Under the pieces are notes generated by a model, which was not told the origin of the DNA, did no database searches, and saw only the letters and a list, made by a program, of their open reading frames with translations. A DNA stretch of 64,000 nucleotides from Turnera subulata (lineage: Eukaryota > Streptophyta > Magnoliopsida > Malpighiales > Passifloraceae). The stretch lies in assembly GCA_028386065.3 (NCBI GenBank), contig JAKUCV010000256.1, positions 4,195 through 68,194 on the forward strand, given 5' to 3'. Shown here piece after piece: positions 1 through 12,670 of the stretch. Every line of letters begins with the position of its first letter. Positions within the stretch are counted from its first letter, which is position 1. Made by a program: the position numbers and the translations under genes.

Positions 1-384
1 TTATGGTGTGCATACTGATCGTCTTTCCATTGTCGTGAGCACTTCGGACTCACCCCTCACCTGCGGGCTTTCATCCCGTAGGATGAGTTGTTCATTGTAC
101 AGGTTGATGCATTCCAGACAGGCTGTGACGTTTCCCTTGGACGGGCTTGGATCCATAGTTTGCATGTGTCGCATACAGTGTTAGTGAGTTTGAGTCTTCC
201 GATGTGCACTGTTGTTATATTTATTGGGCCAATGGGCCGGTATTGTTATTTACGATGTTTACTATTTTGGGCCGTTGGGCCGAGATATTCTTTTATACAC
301 TGTATGCTGGGCCTTGATTGGCCAGGTCGTCACAGTTCCGGCTCGGATTTACTGTGTACGGTAAATTCGGGTCGGGGCGTTTCA
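1..384 (+). repeat. 3' end of a long Ty3/gypsy-type LTR
   Basis: The segment enters from outside the window and stops at TCGGGGCGTTTCA (372-384). That is nearly the inverted complement of TGTAACGCCCCGA, with which the LTR at 62136 begins, as expected for the short inverted ends of one LTR family. Positions 37-95 resemble the 196-bp repeats at 1382-1772. No coding potential is seen; the open frame at 88-402 starts at TTG and resembles no protein. The family call rests on end structure only. Confidence 0.5.
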
Positions 385-1090
385 ACATATCTTTGGAAAT
401 AAGTTGGAAAGGGTATTATCAAATAGGTATGGTACCAAAATAATATCCGGAAGTAAGTATAGGTATAAGAATAGTATTATTTTGACGTTTACGAATAAAC
501 GGAGAATTGTGACGTTGAAAATGGAATAACCCTGGGAAGTAACCGAGACAAGTCCGTATTTAATTTTCGTAAATACAATAGTAGCATGACATTGCATACC
601 ACTTATATGTGCATATTATTTGCTTGATATAGGAGTTGATAACGAGCTGATACCTGAGGAGCCGGACTTGGAGTCTGTTGGACAGTTCCAAACTTGATAT
701 CGGCTAAGGTGAGGATGGATAAACTCTGATATATGCCCGTAATGCTGTGTGTGTTTCTTGTTGTTGTGTATTTTGTTGCTAGATTGATCTGCTAGAATAA
801 TTATTGACTGTTACCTGAATGCTGTGGAATCATTGATGCTGTTGTTGGATTGTGATGATTTTGTGTATAACATGCTGGAAATAATGTTGAGCTGTTAATT
901 TAGGATAATTTGTGTCATGAGATTGAGTCTGTGGAAATAATCAGAGATAATAGAAAATGGGAACTTGATGAAAGAGTAATGGTTTGAACTGGAAATTGAG
1001 ATGATGATTTATTTGTCACTTGGAAAGTAGTGGTACGACTAGATGGTTAGAGACTAGTTCTGTGGTGCCTTGCCAGAGGGTTTGTTGGTT

Positions 1091-1197
1091 GGGGTGTTGA
1101 CCCCGGATTTGTGATATTGGGATGTTGATCCCGGATTTGAGATATTGGGATGTTGATCCCGGATTTGAGATATGGAGATGTTGATCCCGGATTGTGG
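1091..1197 (+). repeat. 28-bp tandem repeat, four copies, each with a hairpin
   Basis: Units start near 1091, 1119, 1147 and 1174 with a period of 28 or 27. Each holds GGGAT-GTTG-ATCCC or a variant of it, a short inverted repeat that could fold. The array lies inside the LTR fragment and shows no coding logic. Confidence 0.85.
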
Positions 1198-1381
1198 TGG
1201 GGCCTGGCATCCAGAATTAGTTAATAACCAGGTACGACCCTAGCTTGTCCAGTGACGGGGCCCGGAAGATAAAATTGGTAATAAGTAATAATTAAGCATT
1301 CTTTTGGTCTTGGTATAGTTGTTATGGTAATTTTCTTATGTTGTGATTGTTTGAGCATATTGTTATGATTTTTGTGTTTAC

Positions 1382-1772
1382 TTCGAAAGTATTATGGTTG
1401 AATATATCTTTGTTTATCTTTCGTCGGTGAGCGCTTCGGACTCACCCCTCGCCTGCGGGGTTTCATCCCGTAGGTTTGGTTGATCGTAGTTCAGGTACGA
1501 TGTTCGTTGGCTGCTGCTTACTACTCCACCTGACCCGGATCCATACACCGCTGCATCTGCATTTTAGTCTTCCGCTATTCGAAAGTATTATGGTTGAATA
1601 TATCTTTGTTTATCTTTCGTCGGTGAGCGCTTCGGACTCACCCCTCGCCTGCGGGGTTTCATCCCGTAGGTTTGGTTGATCGTAGTTCAGGTACGATGTT
1701 CGTTGGCTGCTGCTTACTACTCCACCTGACCCGGATCCATACACCGCTGCATCTGCATTTTAGTCTTCCGCT
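1382..1772 (+). repeat. 196-bp tandem duplication inside the LTR
   Basis: Copies at 1382-1576 and 1578-1772 look identical by eye over 195 bases, with one base between them. Both contain the segment GCTTCGGACTCACCCCT that recurs in diverged form near 45. The duplication is therefore more recent than the divergence of the two LTR fragments. Confidence 0.9.
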
Positions 1773-1995
1773 GCTTGTTTTTCCATTGTGAATTTGTTGT
1801 TGCTGCTGTATTATATTTGATGTTGATCAGATTGGAATGTTGGCTTGAACAATGGACCCCGAGGTCGGGTGTCGGATATTGTATATGTGGTTTGTATGTG
1901 TTGTATAATATTTTGTATGTACTGTCTGCAACTGTAGTAAGAACAGTTCTGACACGTGCTTACCCTGCACGGTAAATACGGGTCGGGGCGTTTCA

Positions 1996-4979
1996 AATCC
2001 CTTCAATAGATAATATATGTAAGGATAATATGTAGACCTAATTTGGCCGAATATTTGGATAGAGTTTGGTTCTCGCTCTCGATATTTATTATCTAATTAA
2101 ACATCATACGTCCCTATCTCAGCTAGTGATCAGTTTAAAGCCCTAAAATATACTAACACGATACCGTATTATTTAGTTTTACATTGTCATTTGACTTAAT
2201 TTATGGAGCTTATCTTTCAGCTGAACTTTTGGTTTAAAAGTTCACTTGACATGGTATAGCTTTTGTTACTTGGGAAGGTGTAAGAGTATAAAGCTATTTT
2301 TAAACGTATATGCATGTGCTTTAAATTAAATCATATAACGGTTAGCATTTTCATTCGTGTTAGCAGAACAAAATAATCAAATACTTCAGTAAGTGTACCC
2401 CAGGTTAATTACCACCTAACTTGGCTTAGGAGTATTTGCATCTTATATCTGGGATATCTGGTTTCTTATAGCTAGTATCAATCACTAATCAAGATGATCA
2501 GAGCGGGTTGCATGTTTTCCTTCTTTTATTATGACCGATCCCTCAAGCTTTAGTCATTGAAGGACCGTAGAAGTGGTTCCCAAAGACAAAAGGGTTACGA
2601 AATCTTTCATGGGCATCATGTCAGTACTCCTCTAATTTTCTTGCCTATGATATGGCTTTCTCCAATTCAAAGGCACTCCAACACAACATAATCCATTAGT
2701 TCCTTTTTAATTTCTAGAAAATTCCTGAGTTGCACGTAATGTTTTGGATGAGAAAGGCGTCAATTCAATCCAAAATGCTAAAGTGGAGAGTATTTATTCA
2801 ATCATATGGGGGGCAAGTGGGGTGGAACCATGTTTATATGCTGCTTTGGTTTTATTATAATCATGATTAATTATGATTGCAGCTAATTGGGAGGTTTAGG
2901 TGTACAATGCGTGTAAAGGCAAATGCACGTCATAAAGCAGCAATTGCTTTTGCTTGACCCAAAATATTAATTTTTTTGGTTGGAAGGGAATCAGTTCAAT
3001 CGGCGCAATGTGAGGGGAATCAATTTTAATCAAATGGGTTACCTAGGAACCCATGGATTATGCTGTGGAGGTTAGTGACATTATGGCGTCGACATAGGCA
3101 ATTAATATATACGTGACCATTAATTTTTTTATTATATATAATATACGCGCTTTACTCTTAATCAATTATAGTAAACTATTCTACTACACCAGAAAACTGC
3201 TCATGATCAGTTTAATAAATTATATATTAGTCCCAGCGCCGCCTGTTTTCGCTTCTGGTTTTGTGTATGGATAATCAGCCATCAAATAATAACCACCACA
3301 CATAACATCATGTGTACGTATTGATTATGAGCTAGGAATATTTAAGTGGCAGCAATTTTTTTTTTTGTTTTATTCTTTTCCATTTCTAACACATCCGCAA
3401 ATGATTTACGCGAGTACAGATCGCGCGTTCTAGCACATGGAAGCATTAAAACGATTATGTCCACTCGATGAAATTTGGAGTACGTGTTCGTGTTCAAGCA
3501 TATCGAGATGATTCCGTACCTCTTGTTAACGGATTTGGATTCTCTCCTGTACAGTATTCAACAGGAGAGATCCTGTTAAATAAATACCGTTGATTTGTTT
3601 AATCAATGGTCCTAAAATATATAAGGTAAGAAAAATTAAAAAAATTAAATAAGGTAAAAATAAATTTTCACCAATGATTTTGAAAATCATGGCCACGATT
3701 CAACGAACAGGATCTCAATCCTTAATCTATTCTTCTTCGTTTTCTTTATCGAAAATGAAAACAGTCATAAAATCATAATTTATTTCAAAAAACGGAAATT
3801 AATTTGATTCATAAAAAAGAAGATGGAAGGGAGTTAAGATTTTTTTATACTAATATATTATCCGTCTCCAACAAGGGTTCCCTCTTTTCATACTAAATTT
3901 TGCAGTTTCTTTAAAGTCAATGAGCACTATACAGATATAATTTTCATGTAGGGGTTTGGAGGACCCCATAATTATTGTTTTCCACTACCAAGTGCTAGTA
4001 ATGCAGCAAACTAATTAAGCATGTGCTGCCATTCGATTCTAAAGAAAGATTATGAATTAAAACATAAGCTAAGAACTATACTTACTACTTTGTTTGCTAG
4101 CACATACTTATGACTTAATCTGAAGAAGAGATTACTTTCTTACTTACATATAGAAATTAAAGTTCATAGTGGGAGAAGTACGTTTTTAATCCCGGACCGG
4201 CTCCGAAGATAAGAAAACTTTTGTGCATTTTTTCCAAAGCCCGCCCAGTTAGTCACAGTAAAAGCCCATTATATCCTCCGCCGAGTCCACTTAACGGCTT
4301 TCCGCCTGCCCATGGAGGCCCCAAACTTGAGTGGGCTTGTTTCTCTCTCTCTCTTTTTCCCCTAATATTTCCATTTTCTATTTTTTTTGGTTGATGAACT
4401 ACTAATGGGTTTTTTCCCTTCTCAAGGATGTAAGTGGGTTTCTTGTTTCTTCTCTTTATATAATTTTTTTTTTGTCGATCTCTACTTAATATAGGGCTAT
4501 ACGTGACTTATATGGTTTTCGAGCACCCCAAAGATACATGAAGAAGAAAAAAATAACATCGTACTAAAACTTGAAAGAATGGACCAAAAAAAAAAAAAGA
4601 TGTAACTCGCTAAATAAAACAACAAAATCATTACCATCCTGCAACCCCACTTGAAACACACATTAATCATATATATGAGATATGTGTAGAAACAAAAGAA
4701 ACAGCGAAATTACATTACACAACCCAAAAATTACTTAACTGCAAGTCTACATAACATTCCTAGCTGAATAACTACTACTACTCAGTCTCACACCTGAACT
4801 AAAAGAAAGCGAAAAAGAGCGATACAGCACAATACGACCGAAAACAATATCCACAGCAATGCGGCTTCTCTTGACCCAACAAAAACCTAGTCAAGCAGTT
4901 CCAAGACAACCCACAAAAACCAAAACAAAAAAAAAAAACAGAAAAGGCCACAAATCACATCTAAAACTGTTGATCATGC
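1996..4979. other. Intergenic, no gene seen
   Basis: AT-rich DNA with no long open frame, no recognisable exon and no tRNA pattern. The stretch at 4400-4979 is the downstream flank of the minus-strand SMR gene and probably includes its 3' UTR. No polyadenylation site could be fixed. Confidence 0.6.
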
Positions 4980-5219
4980 TCAGGCACAGGCTTGCTGCCG
5001 GGGCCCTACGGTGAAGAGAAGCTCAAGGTCAAGCTCTGGAGGATGAAAGTACCCTTTCTTCGATGAGGATTGGTTGCCCTTCTTACCGGACCTGAACGAC
5101 CTCTTCTTTGGCGGCGGCGGGCACTCCAGTTGCTCCGGTATCCGGCACTCGCTCCGGTCAGGAGTGGAACACCCTTCATTACTCAATATTTTTTCATAGG
5201 ACACTAGTTCCCTCTTCAT
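4980..5219 (-). CDS. SIAMESE-related (SMR) cyclin-dependent kinase inhibitor
   Basis: Small 79-residue intronless protein. SMR proteins bind CDK-cyclin complexes, block mitosis and favour endoreduplication; SMR5/SMR7-type members respond to DNA damage. Visible signatures are a Cys-x-Thr-Pro motif followed by ECRIP, then CPPPPKKR (about residues 16-35), a basic stretch rich in Lys and Ser, and the C-terminal block KKGYFHPPELDLELLF typical of the SMR5/7 subgroup. The frame is open 14 codons further upstream, but only to a TTG, so the ATG at 5217-5219 is taken as the start. Length and absence of introns fit the family. The exact SMR number cannot be assigned. A TATA-like element lies about 205 bp upstream on the same strand. 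Confidence 0.8.
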   Translation of the reverse strand: MKRELVSYEKILSNEGCSTPDRSECRIPEQLECPPPPKKRSFRSGKKGNQSSSKKGYFHPPELDLELLFTVGPRQQACA

Positions 5220-5422
5220 TGTTCTTATTACATACACCAAAAACAAACCCAACAAGAACAAATACAGTTGGGTACTTAAACAAAAAGGAAGTTCTATTAA
5301 TTTCTAACAAGAGATCGATGTAAGAGAAGGAACTTAATTGTCCCGCTGGTCTTAATTAAGTCGTTGGAGTCGAAAGTAGAAATATGAGTGGCGAGTAAGT
5401 ACACTCTTTGTGGTATGATAGG

Positions 5423-5433
5423 TTTATATATAT
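5423..5433 (-). promoter_or_regulatory. Candidate TATA box of the SMR gene
   Basis: On the minus strand the sequence reads TATATATAAAC about 205 bp upstream of the SMR ATG. This leaves room for a 5' UTR of about 170 bases. Assigned by position and consensus only. Confidence 0.45.
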
Positions 5434-8400
5434 GGGTGTTAAGGTGTGTCTTTGGTATTGTGAAATATTTTTAAAATCTCAAGGTTGTCTAAAGCAAGCA
5501 GTGGCTTGTTCTGGACAATTCTGGGGGAAGGGAGAATGGGTCCAAAATTTGTGGTCAGGGATGGCTACACATAAGCGAAAGTGGGATCTACGTGTCACCG
5601 ACTGAGTGAGGCTTTGTGCCTACATGGAGAGAAACAAGTGGCCCACGTATGACTGCCCTCTCCCCCCAGTTTCGAACTTGCAAAATTTGGCGCCCAAAGT
5701 ACTTGTTGTGGTTGGTGAAAGCGCGCCAAGTTTGTTTTTTTTGTACATTGAATAGTGGTGCTGCTTTTCATTAATATGAAGCAATGGCCCGTGGCCATCA
5801 GTAATAGTACTATTCTTGATAGAAAATTGGATTTGATCTATATCTATTGGGTTTGTAGGGTTGTCCCATCCCATGGGCCCATGAAAAACTTGGCATGTGT
5901 ATTCCTGTGGGTTTTTTTTTTTTTTAAAAAAAAGTGAACCACTAGTCTATTCTTGTGGGTTTGTTAATGGTAGGTACCTACATCGAAAAAGAAAAGATGG
6001 AAAATACTCATCATAGCCTCAAGACTTTTGGACCAGGCTCTGAAGTATATACATCAAAGGAGTTACTTATTGTTATTACCCAGAAGCCTAATGAGGAGGG
6101 ATCATCATTGACACAGATAGCCAGTTGCTGGCCCAACCTTAAACCAGGTTATTGAAGCCCAAAACAACATGCATATCCAAAAGTCATTTTTCTTTTGAAC
6201 ATGGATCAGAATGCCAGCTAAGATGTCACTGGGCTCTGATCTAACAGTTTCCACTCTCTTTCCAGACTCAAAGGTGTATCCGACCATGCATCTATCTAAA
6301 GGTCCAACTCTGTAAGAATGGCAAACTGAAAAGTGAAATCCTAGCCAGATCATTTGCAAGTACATCATATTCCCTGAACCTATCTATCTAGGACTTCGAC
6401 CCCATCAAGTAAAATAATTAGTAAGCCTATTGCTTTTCCTTTTACTTAGTTACTGACAAGTACCAAAGTACAGTGCATGCATGTTAATTGTCAGTTTTGA
6501 TAAGTGATTTCTTCTTCTTCTTCTTCTTCTTCTTCTTCTTTTTAAAAACAAAAGCTGCCGCTCTTTGTTTGCTTTTTGTGGTTGCAATTTAAGAGGGCTT
6601 TTCCATTTTGTACTAGCCACTGGTAGTAAGTGACTTGTCAAGCACGGTTTTGTCTCAGCGTCCCTTTGTAAAATGATTTGACAAATACTCGTTTAATTAA
6701 TTTGTGTGTGTGGATCGAGTGCTTATAAAATAAACGGGATAAAACAAGCATAGAAGCAAGGAAAAAACATAAAACATGATAAGGATAATTAACAGATAGC
6801 GTACCCAACAATGTCCATTCCTTAAAATCGACGGGAGAGAAATTTCATCCATAAAAACGGAAGTTTTTATCAAAGTTGTTGACCCGCATTGCAATTGACA
6901 ATTCTGATTAATGTGGTAGAATGAATATTCAACATTCAACATTCAAATTTAACTCTCCAAGACTACATTGGATCGAGATGGAAAAGACCTATTATTGCTT
7001 TTTCTTCCTTAATTTGTATTTTTGGGGTGGGGCCAGAGCAGATCTGCTGCCCAGTTTCCCTGCGTATCTCAGAGGACAAAATGAACAAGCAACAATTTCC
7101 CTAGAAAATGAAACATAATTTGACTCTACCCCCTTGAACATATATATCAAAGGCCTCCATTAATTGAGCAATTAATTAGTCAAAATATAAATTGCAAAGC
7201 TCAAAGCGAACAACCTGACTGACATGTGTAATCAATGTACTAATCGTCCTTGTTGGTTACTGTTTCCAAAAATGGAGAAAGGCATGCTCTCTGATTCAAA
7301 GCAAAAACAGAAATAACTTGGGACTCTAGCTTAAGACCCTTTGATCAATATTCAAGCCTTATACTACTATAATATGATCGAATATTGAGGACACCTCACC
7401 ATCTCCCTTTGGTTTTGTCCAACCTCATTAATCAAGACTTGTGGGAAGAATGAATGAATGAATAGGTATCATATCACCATCAATCACGACAACTTTGATT
7501 GCCTCTTATCTTTGTCAAATGATTTACAAAAGATAGATAGTGGTCCCACCGACACCCCTATTTAGACACCTGTCATTCCCTTAACGTTTTGAAAAATATC
7601 TCTTCGATAAAAACTATATCCTAAATAACCAGGGGTTCCATTTTTCAACAAAAAAACATCCCAACAATAATGACAATGTTCAATCATCATCCATCATCAC
7701 ACCTCGCATTTCAAAATTCGTGAACCATACTGCAAAAGAACAATTAATAATGCGCCTCTATATGCTTATAACACCATGTCGAGACAGGACATTTAATTGG
7801 TCGATCGAGCATATATGTTCTTTACCGTGCCCCAAAGATGATCACAAGTTAAGATATTCTATGATAAAGATGATCACAAAGATATCTGCTAGCTTAATTA
7901 GTACGTACTAACATATGCAAAACCCATACCCTGTTGCAATATAGATATGGGCACATAGTAAAGAGGAGCTTGGCATTGCCACGTATGTCTTTTGACAACT
8001 AGGATACAATCGAATCGAATCTGTCCCCGAAGAGCCAACCCAACTAAAACCCTCCACCTAAGCCATCAAACAATCAAAGCTGACGGTGATCCCGAGGTCA
8101 AACCCACCACCTGGGCCAATCAGAGGCGTCCAAGTGGGAAGGAGGACCAGAGCTTGGAATTTCCAAATTGGAAGTAGTAGTGGTAGCTAGTGGTGCATAT
8201 ATAGCGTGTCGGGTTTTACTTGCGGCCGCCCCCATTAAATTCCAGCCCATTGCTTTTGGCAGTCAGTCAATCCATTTACAGAGAAAGAGAGATATCAACG
8301 GCGTTTACTATGGAAAAAGTGAAGGAAGGAAAGCAAAGATGAAGAGAAAGAAAAGCTGGCCACATTGCACACGTGTGTGGAATAATAATGATACTAATAC

Positions 8401-11400
8401 TACTAGTATTACTTAATACTACTCCATATACCACGAGATATGTGGACTGGTATAGGGATTGTTGTTTTGTGTTTGTGGGTGCATGCCAGCTTACTTATTT
8501 GGGTTGGTTGGGGTGATGACATGGGTGAGTGACGGGTGCCCTAAAAAGTCTTTCAAAAAAAAAAAGCCAGGAAAACCTCTACTAGTACTAGGTGGTGTGG
8601 CTAATGGTAGCTAGCCAGCCAGCATTGGTCACTGGGCTCGTTGAACGGGCAAGGAAGGAGGGGTTACCATTATCATACAAATACTAGTATATATACGGAG
8701 AGGAGGCAGGCAGTACTTGGATGATTTGGAGGATACGGTGGCCTATAGGGGGAGGCAGAAGTTGTGCACTCACGTGAACAGGTTGGTGACTGTTTTGTTG
8801 TAGTCTTCTAGAGCTAATATATATATGCGTCATCACCAAATGTAGTAGATGTATAGATGATGACTATATGGCCGGCTTGTGTGTTGCCAAACTACGTAGT
8901 TTAAGAACACCACGTATACATAATATATATATATGATCACCAATAACTTCGAGATGCTTCCTTTCCTGCCTCCCATCACAGAAAAATAGGATGCCCCGGT
9001 TGGGTGTGGCGCTAAAAATGTGGGATCCTTAAATAATTGCATTGAAGATTATCGATTCAGTATATTACTCATGATGGTTTGTATAAATAAATCAAAACCA
9101 ATATCGCATGCCCGGCTGCCAACTAACTTACGATATATAAGGACTTGAACTAGTTATACTGATTAGTTTTGTTTTCACAACTGTACATAGATTGGGTCCA
9201 TCTTGAATTCCTATGCCAATATATACCACACTTGACACGTATCAGACCCTAAAATATTTTTTTTTTTGTTCCGCGTCAACCCTTCAGGACTATATATGGT
9301 ATACAATTTTTTTTAATTAATGGAGAATTCTGTTAATATTTTTTAAAACTTAAATGATTGAAATCGATTTGTTGAATAATAGTACTGATCAAGGGAGTGG
9401 ATAATCATAATGTTATAATTGCTGACACCATTTTGCTATTAAATTCCGGAAGTAAGTGGAGCATGAATCTTTTATCGGACATCAACAAAGGTCAAACTAA
9501 TTCGAATAAGAAACCATATTAGCACGCACTCATATGATCCTAAAGTGGTGCTAGATTTTCATGACAGTGAATTTGAGATGCTTTGGTTAAACTAGAATAG
9601 GTCTAACCTGTGTTGGTCTAACCAGGTATATATAGCTAGGGTTAAAGAGGTAATGGGGGTGTAGATTAGTTATTACAAATTTGGATATAATGACTTGCAT
9701 GTGAACCCATTGTATGAAGGCGATCCTCCGATAATTTCAAATCATGATAGTTTCAACTAAAAATTTACGTTGATAAGGGATGAGGTCTTAAAAATAATTT
9801 TATATTCAAAGTCAAATTACATCAGGGTCGGTCAACCGATCAGCACCGTCAATCAGCGAAGAGTAATTAAGATCATTGGCAATCATATCATCATATATAT
9901 GCGCTTCCCTAAAACAGGTAGTGGTAATTATGATTGTGGTTATTTCTGTGTGTAGGTGTACACCTGGGGGAATTGAGCAAACCTTTGGAAATCGCGAGTG
10001 TGCGCCAGATTGAGGAAAGGCGTTGGTTGTGGTCTCTGTTTTTGTTGTGTACGTACGTGTGGCTAAGCTACAGAACAGAACCCGCACTACTTTACAAAGA
10101 AAGGTTAATAAAATTTGCCGAAAACGGAAAGAAAAGGGGGGAAAGCCGAAAATGGGTTAATAGATGATAGCTCAACATAAAAGGGAAAAGCCACTGATAA
10201 GAACCGAACACACATGAAAAAAGCAAACCAAAAACCAAAAAGAAAAGAAAAGGAAAGGAAAGGAAAGGGGGCGACTACTGACGATGGATGGCTGTGTGGC
10301 TCCTGAAATGAAAAAAGACTACGTACGTAACCGACCTTTACTCTTTTTTTTTTTTTGTGCCTAGAAAGTACGGACTACGAGAGAGAGAGTACACCTGCAA
10401 GGTACACACCTTTACCTTAGACCTTGGATTTTCGGACACGTTAATACCCCAGTTCCCAAAACTGGTCGAGATTTTGCACACCACATCACCTGTTTTAGTT
10501 TGGCAGAAAACCTGGATGGGTCATGGCAGGATAACACACACAATTACCAACCAGAGTCTCCACCTTATTTTCAGCCTTCCCTCCCTCTCTATTATTACCA
10601 CAGTAGTTTAGTCAGGAACTGCCCCTTGACCACATTGGCTGGGCCGGGCTGCCAGCCGATGGGCTGACAATGTGACGATGATTTTGAGGTAATCGCGGGG
10701 GTTTCAATATGTCATACATATCCTCTCCTCTATATATGTACACTACTACTATCCTTCATCTTCTCTTACTCTTTATTACTCATGTCTTAGTCCTCTACTG
10801 TCGTCTACTCCCAACCAAATACACACACCATAGGTCCCCCACCACCACCCGTCAGGAGCGTAATTCACACCGACTTATTATATAGGACTACATTCCTAAT
10901 TATCCCCATTTTATTGGGGGTATTTTGGTTTCTTCTTCTTGCTCTTAGATTCATCCGGATTTGGGATTAATTAAGCTCCATTCCCCCCTGATTTTAGTCC
11001 CTCTTTTTTGATAAAAAAAGAGACACCCTCGATCAATCAACAATTATTATTAATGCATTAATATATGTGCTCCTTTTGCTTTTTGGGAGTATTTTCATTG
11101 TGTATCAAACCAAGAATCCACCACGTACGGTTTGCTTTTTACCAAATTGACAGGCTCTACAATATTGGTGATCGCCCCACTATAGATTTCGTACAGGAAC
11201 CTACTTAGTTATTGCACTGAATAAGATAATTTAGAAAACTAGTCTCGGGTTATTAATTTAAACGCTCGCCTGACAAATGTTAAATAACGCTTGATTTAGC
11301 GGTAAATTGCATGTCAAAAGAATCGCGTGACTCTTTATAAGTCTTTACTACCTCATTCCCCAAAAAAGGTGTCCAAAGAGAAACTGTGGCATCAGATGGA

Positions 11401-11557
11401 AAAAAAAAAACATAAAAGAAGAAGAAAAAACAGGGTATAGAATAGAAAATAATTATATCAATATAGCCCTATAGGAAAAAAAATGGAGGCTTGATTAGGC
11501 AAAGTGTTCCCATAAATATGGTGACGCCTGTCACGTATAAACTCCCCCAGCCCAGTC
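5434..11557. other. Long intergenic region upstream of CYP707A
   Basis: About 6 kb without a recognisable exon. Open frames here are short, AT-rich and mostly begin at TTG or CTG. It contains a (CTT)10 microsatellite at 6511-6540, a GA run near 10380 and several ACGT-core motifs (for example CACGTG near 8773). It probably includes the distal promoter of CYP707A, but no individual element can be assigned with confidence. Confidence 0.5.
6511..6540 (+). repeat. (CTT)10 microsatellite
   Basis: Ten perfect CTT units followed by a T run. It explains the poly-Arg and poly-Lys open frame seen on the other strand. Confidence 0.95.
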
Positions 11558-11565
11558 TATAAAAA
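11558..11565 (+). promoter_or_regulatory. TATA box of CYP707A
   Basis: TATAAAAA lies 157-164 bp upstream of the ATG at 11722 and is followed by a CT-rich leader typical of plant 5' UTRs. An ACGTG core, read on the minus strand, lies about 20 bp further upstream near 11532. It could be an ABA-response element, which would fit ABA-induced expression of this family, but a single core is weak evidence. Confidence 0.7.
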
Positions 11566-11721
11566 GCCCCCACTACCTCACACCAATCTTCATCCCTATT
11601 AGCATCTGTTTCAAGTTAGCCTTTGCCACCTCTTCACCCCAGTTCTCTCTATTCCCCTCCTCTTGATTAGCTGGCCTACCTTCCTTTTCCTTTTTGTGTC
11701 TGTTTCTCTTTCACAAAAACC

Positions 11722-12628
11722 ATGCAAATTGTTCTCATACCACCAACTTTTGGTGTCTTGCCAACTTCTGATGAGAATTCATATAATTCTCAGGCTGCTT
11801 TTGTGATGCTACTCCCGCTGATGATTGTGGCGTTGTTGCTACTCTATTTCCTTCAATGGCGTCACCCAAAGGACAAACGCCTGCCTCCTGGTTCAATGGG
11901 TTGGCCTTATCTTGGCGAGACACTCAAGCTATACACTGAGAACCCAAATTCTTTCTTCTCCAATAGGCAAAAACGGTATATATATATATACACACACATA
12001 CAAACTATATATCTAGCTAGCTAGACACCTCCTTGTAATTAATTACCATATGTATAGCTAGGATAACGAACCAAAACGTAAAACGATATTTTGATTCTTC
12101 ATTTGAAGTCTTCATGGCAGCTTGTACGCATACTTTTAGTTAACACATCATCTGGCTTTGTGATGTACAGCTCTGTCTTCTCCCATGTATATACATCTTC
12201 TGTTTAAAGTCAACATATATACATAAGCTTCCATTGCTTCCGCTACTACCCTTTGTCTCTGGCTGGCTGTGCATAAAAATATATACATACATGTCATTCA
12301 TTTGCAGGTACGGAGACATATTTAAGACCCACATATTGGGATGCCCGTGTGTGATGATTACAAGTCCAGAAGCAGCAAGGGCTATTCTGGTGACGAGGGC
12401 TCATCTGTTCAAGCCAACCTATCCATCCAGCAAAGAGAAAATGATAGGACCCGAAGCACTCTTCTTCCAGCGAGGTGCTTATCATTCAAGGCTCAAGAAG
12501 TTGGTACAGGCCTCTTTCTTACCTTCTTCAATAAAAGGGTCGGTATCAGAGATCGAACAGATTGTTTTGAGGTTGCTTCCCTCGTGGAAGAATAAGACTA
12601 TCAACACTCTGCAAGAAATGAAGAAGGT

Positions 12629-12670
<42 letters not shown>

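Larger units (their letters stand above)
385..1995 (+). repeat. Second gypsy-type LTR fragment, 3' part
   Basis: This stretch ends at 1983-1995 with the same TCGGGGCGTTTCA terminus as the preceding fragment, and the preceding bases (1968-1982) also match those before 384. It holds a 28-bp tandem array (1091-1197) and a 196-bp tandem duplication (1382-1772). Around 640-700 it resembles 63870-63930 of the LTR at the other end of the window. No TG start like that at 62136 is found after 384, so it is read as truncated or nested rather than complete. Confidence 0.45.

Noticed and set aside
5220..5261. 14-codon N-terminal extension of the SMR frame
   Set aside because: Begins at TTG and is hydrophobic, unlike SMR proteins; the ATG at 5217-5219 fits better.
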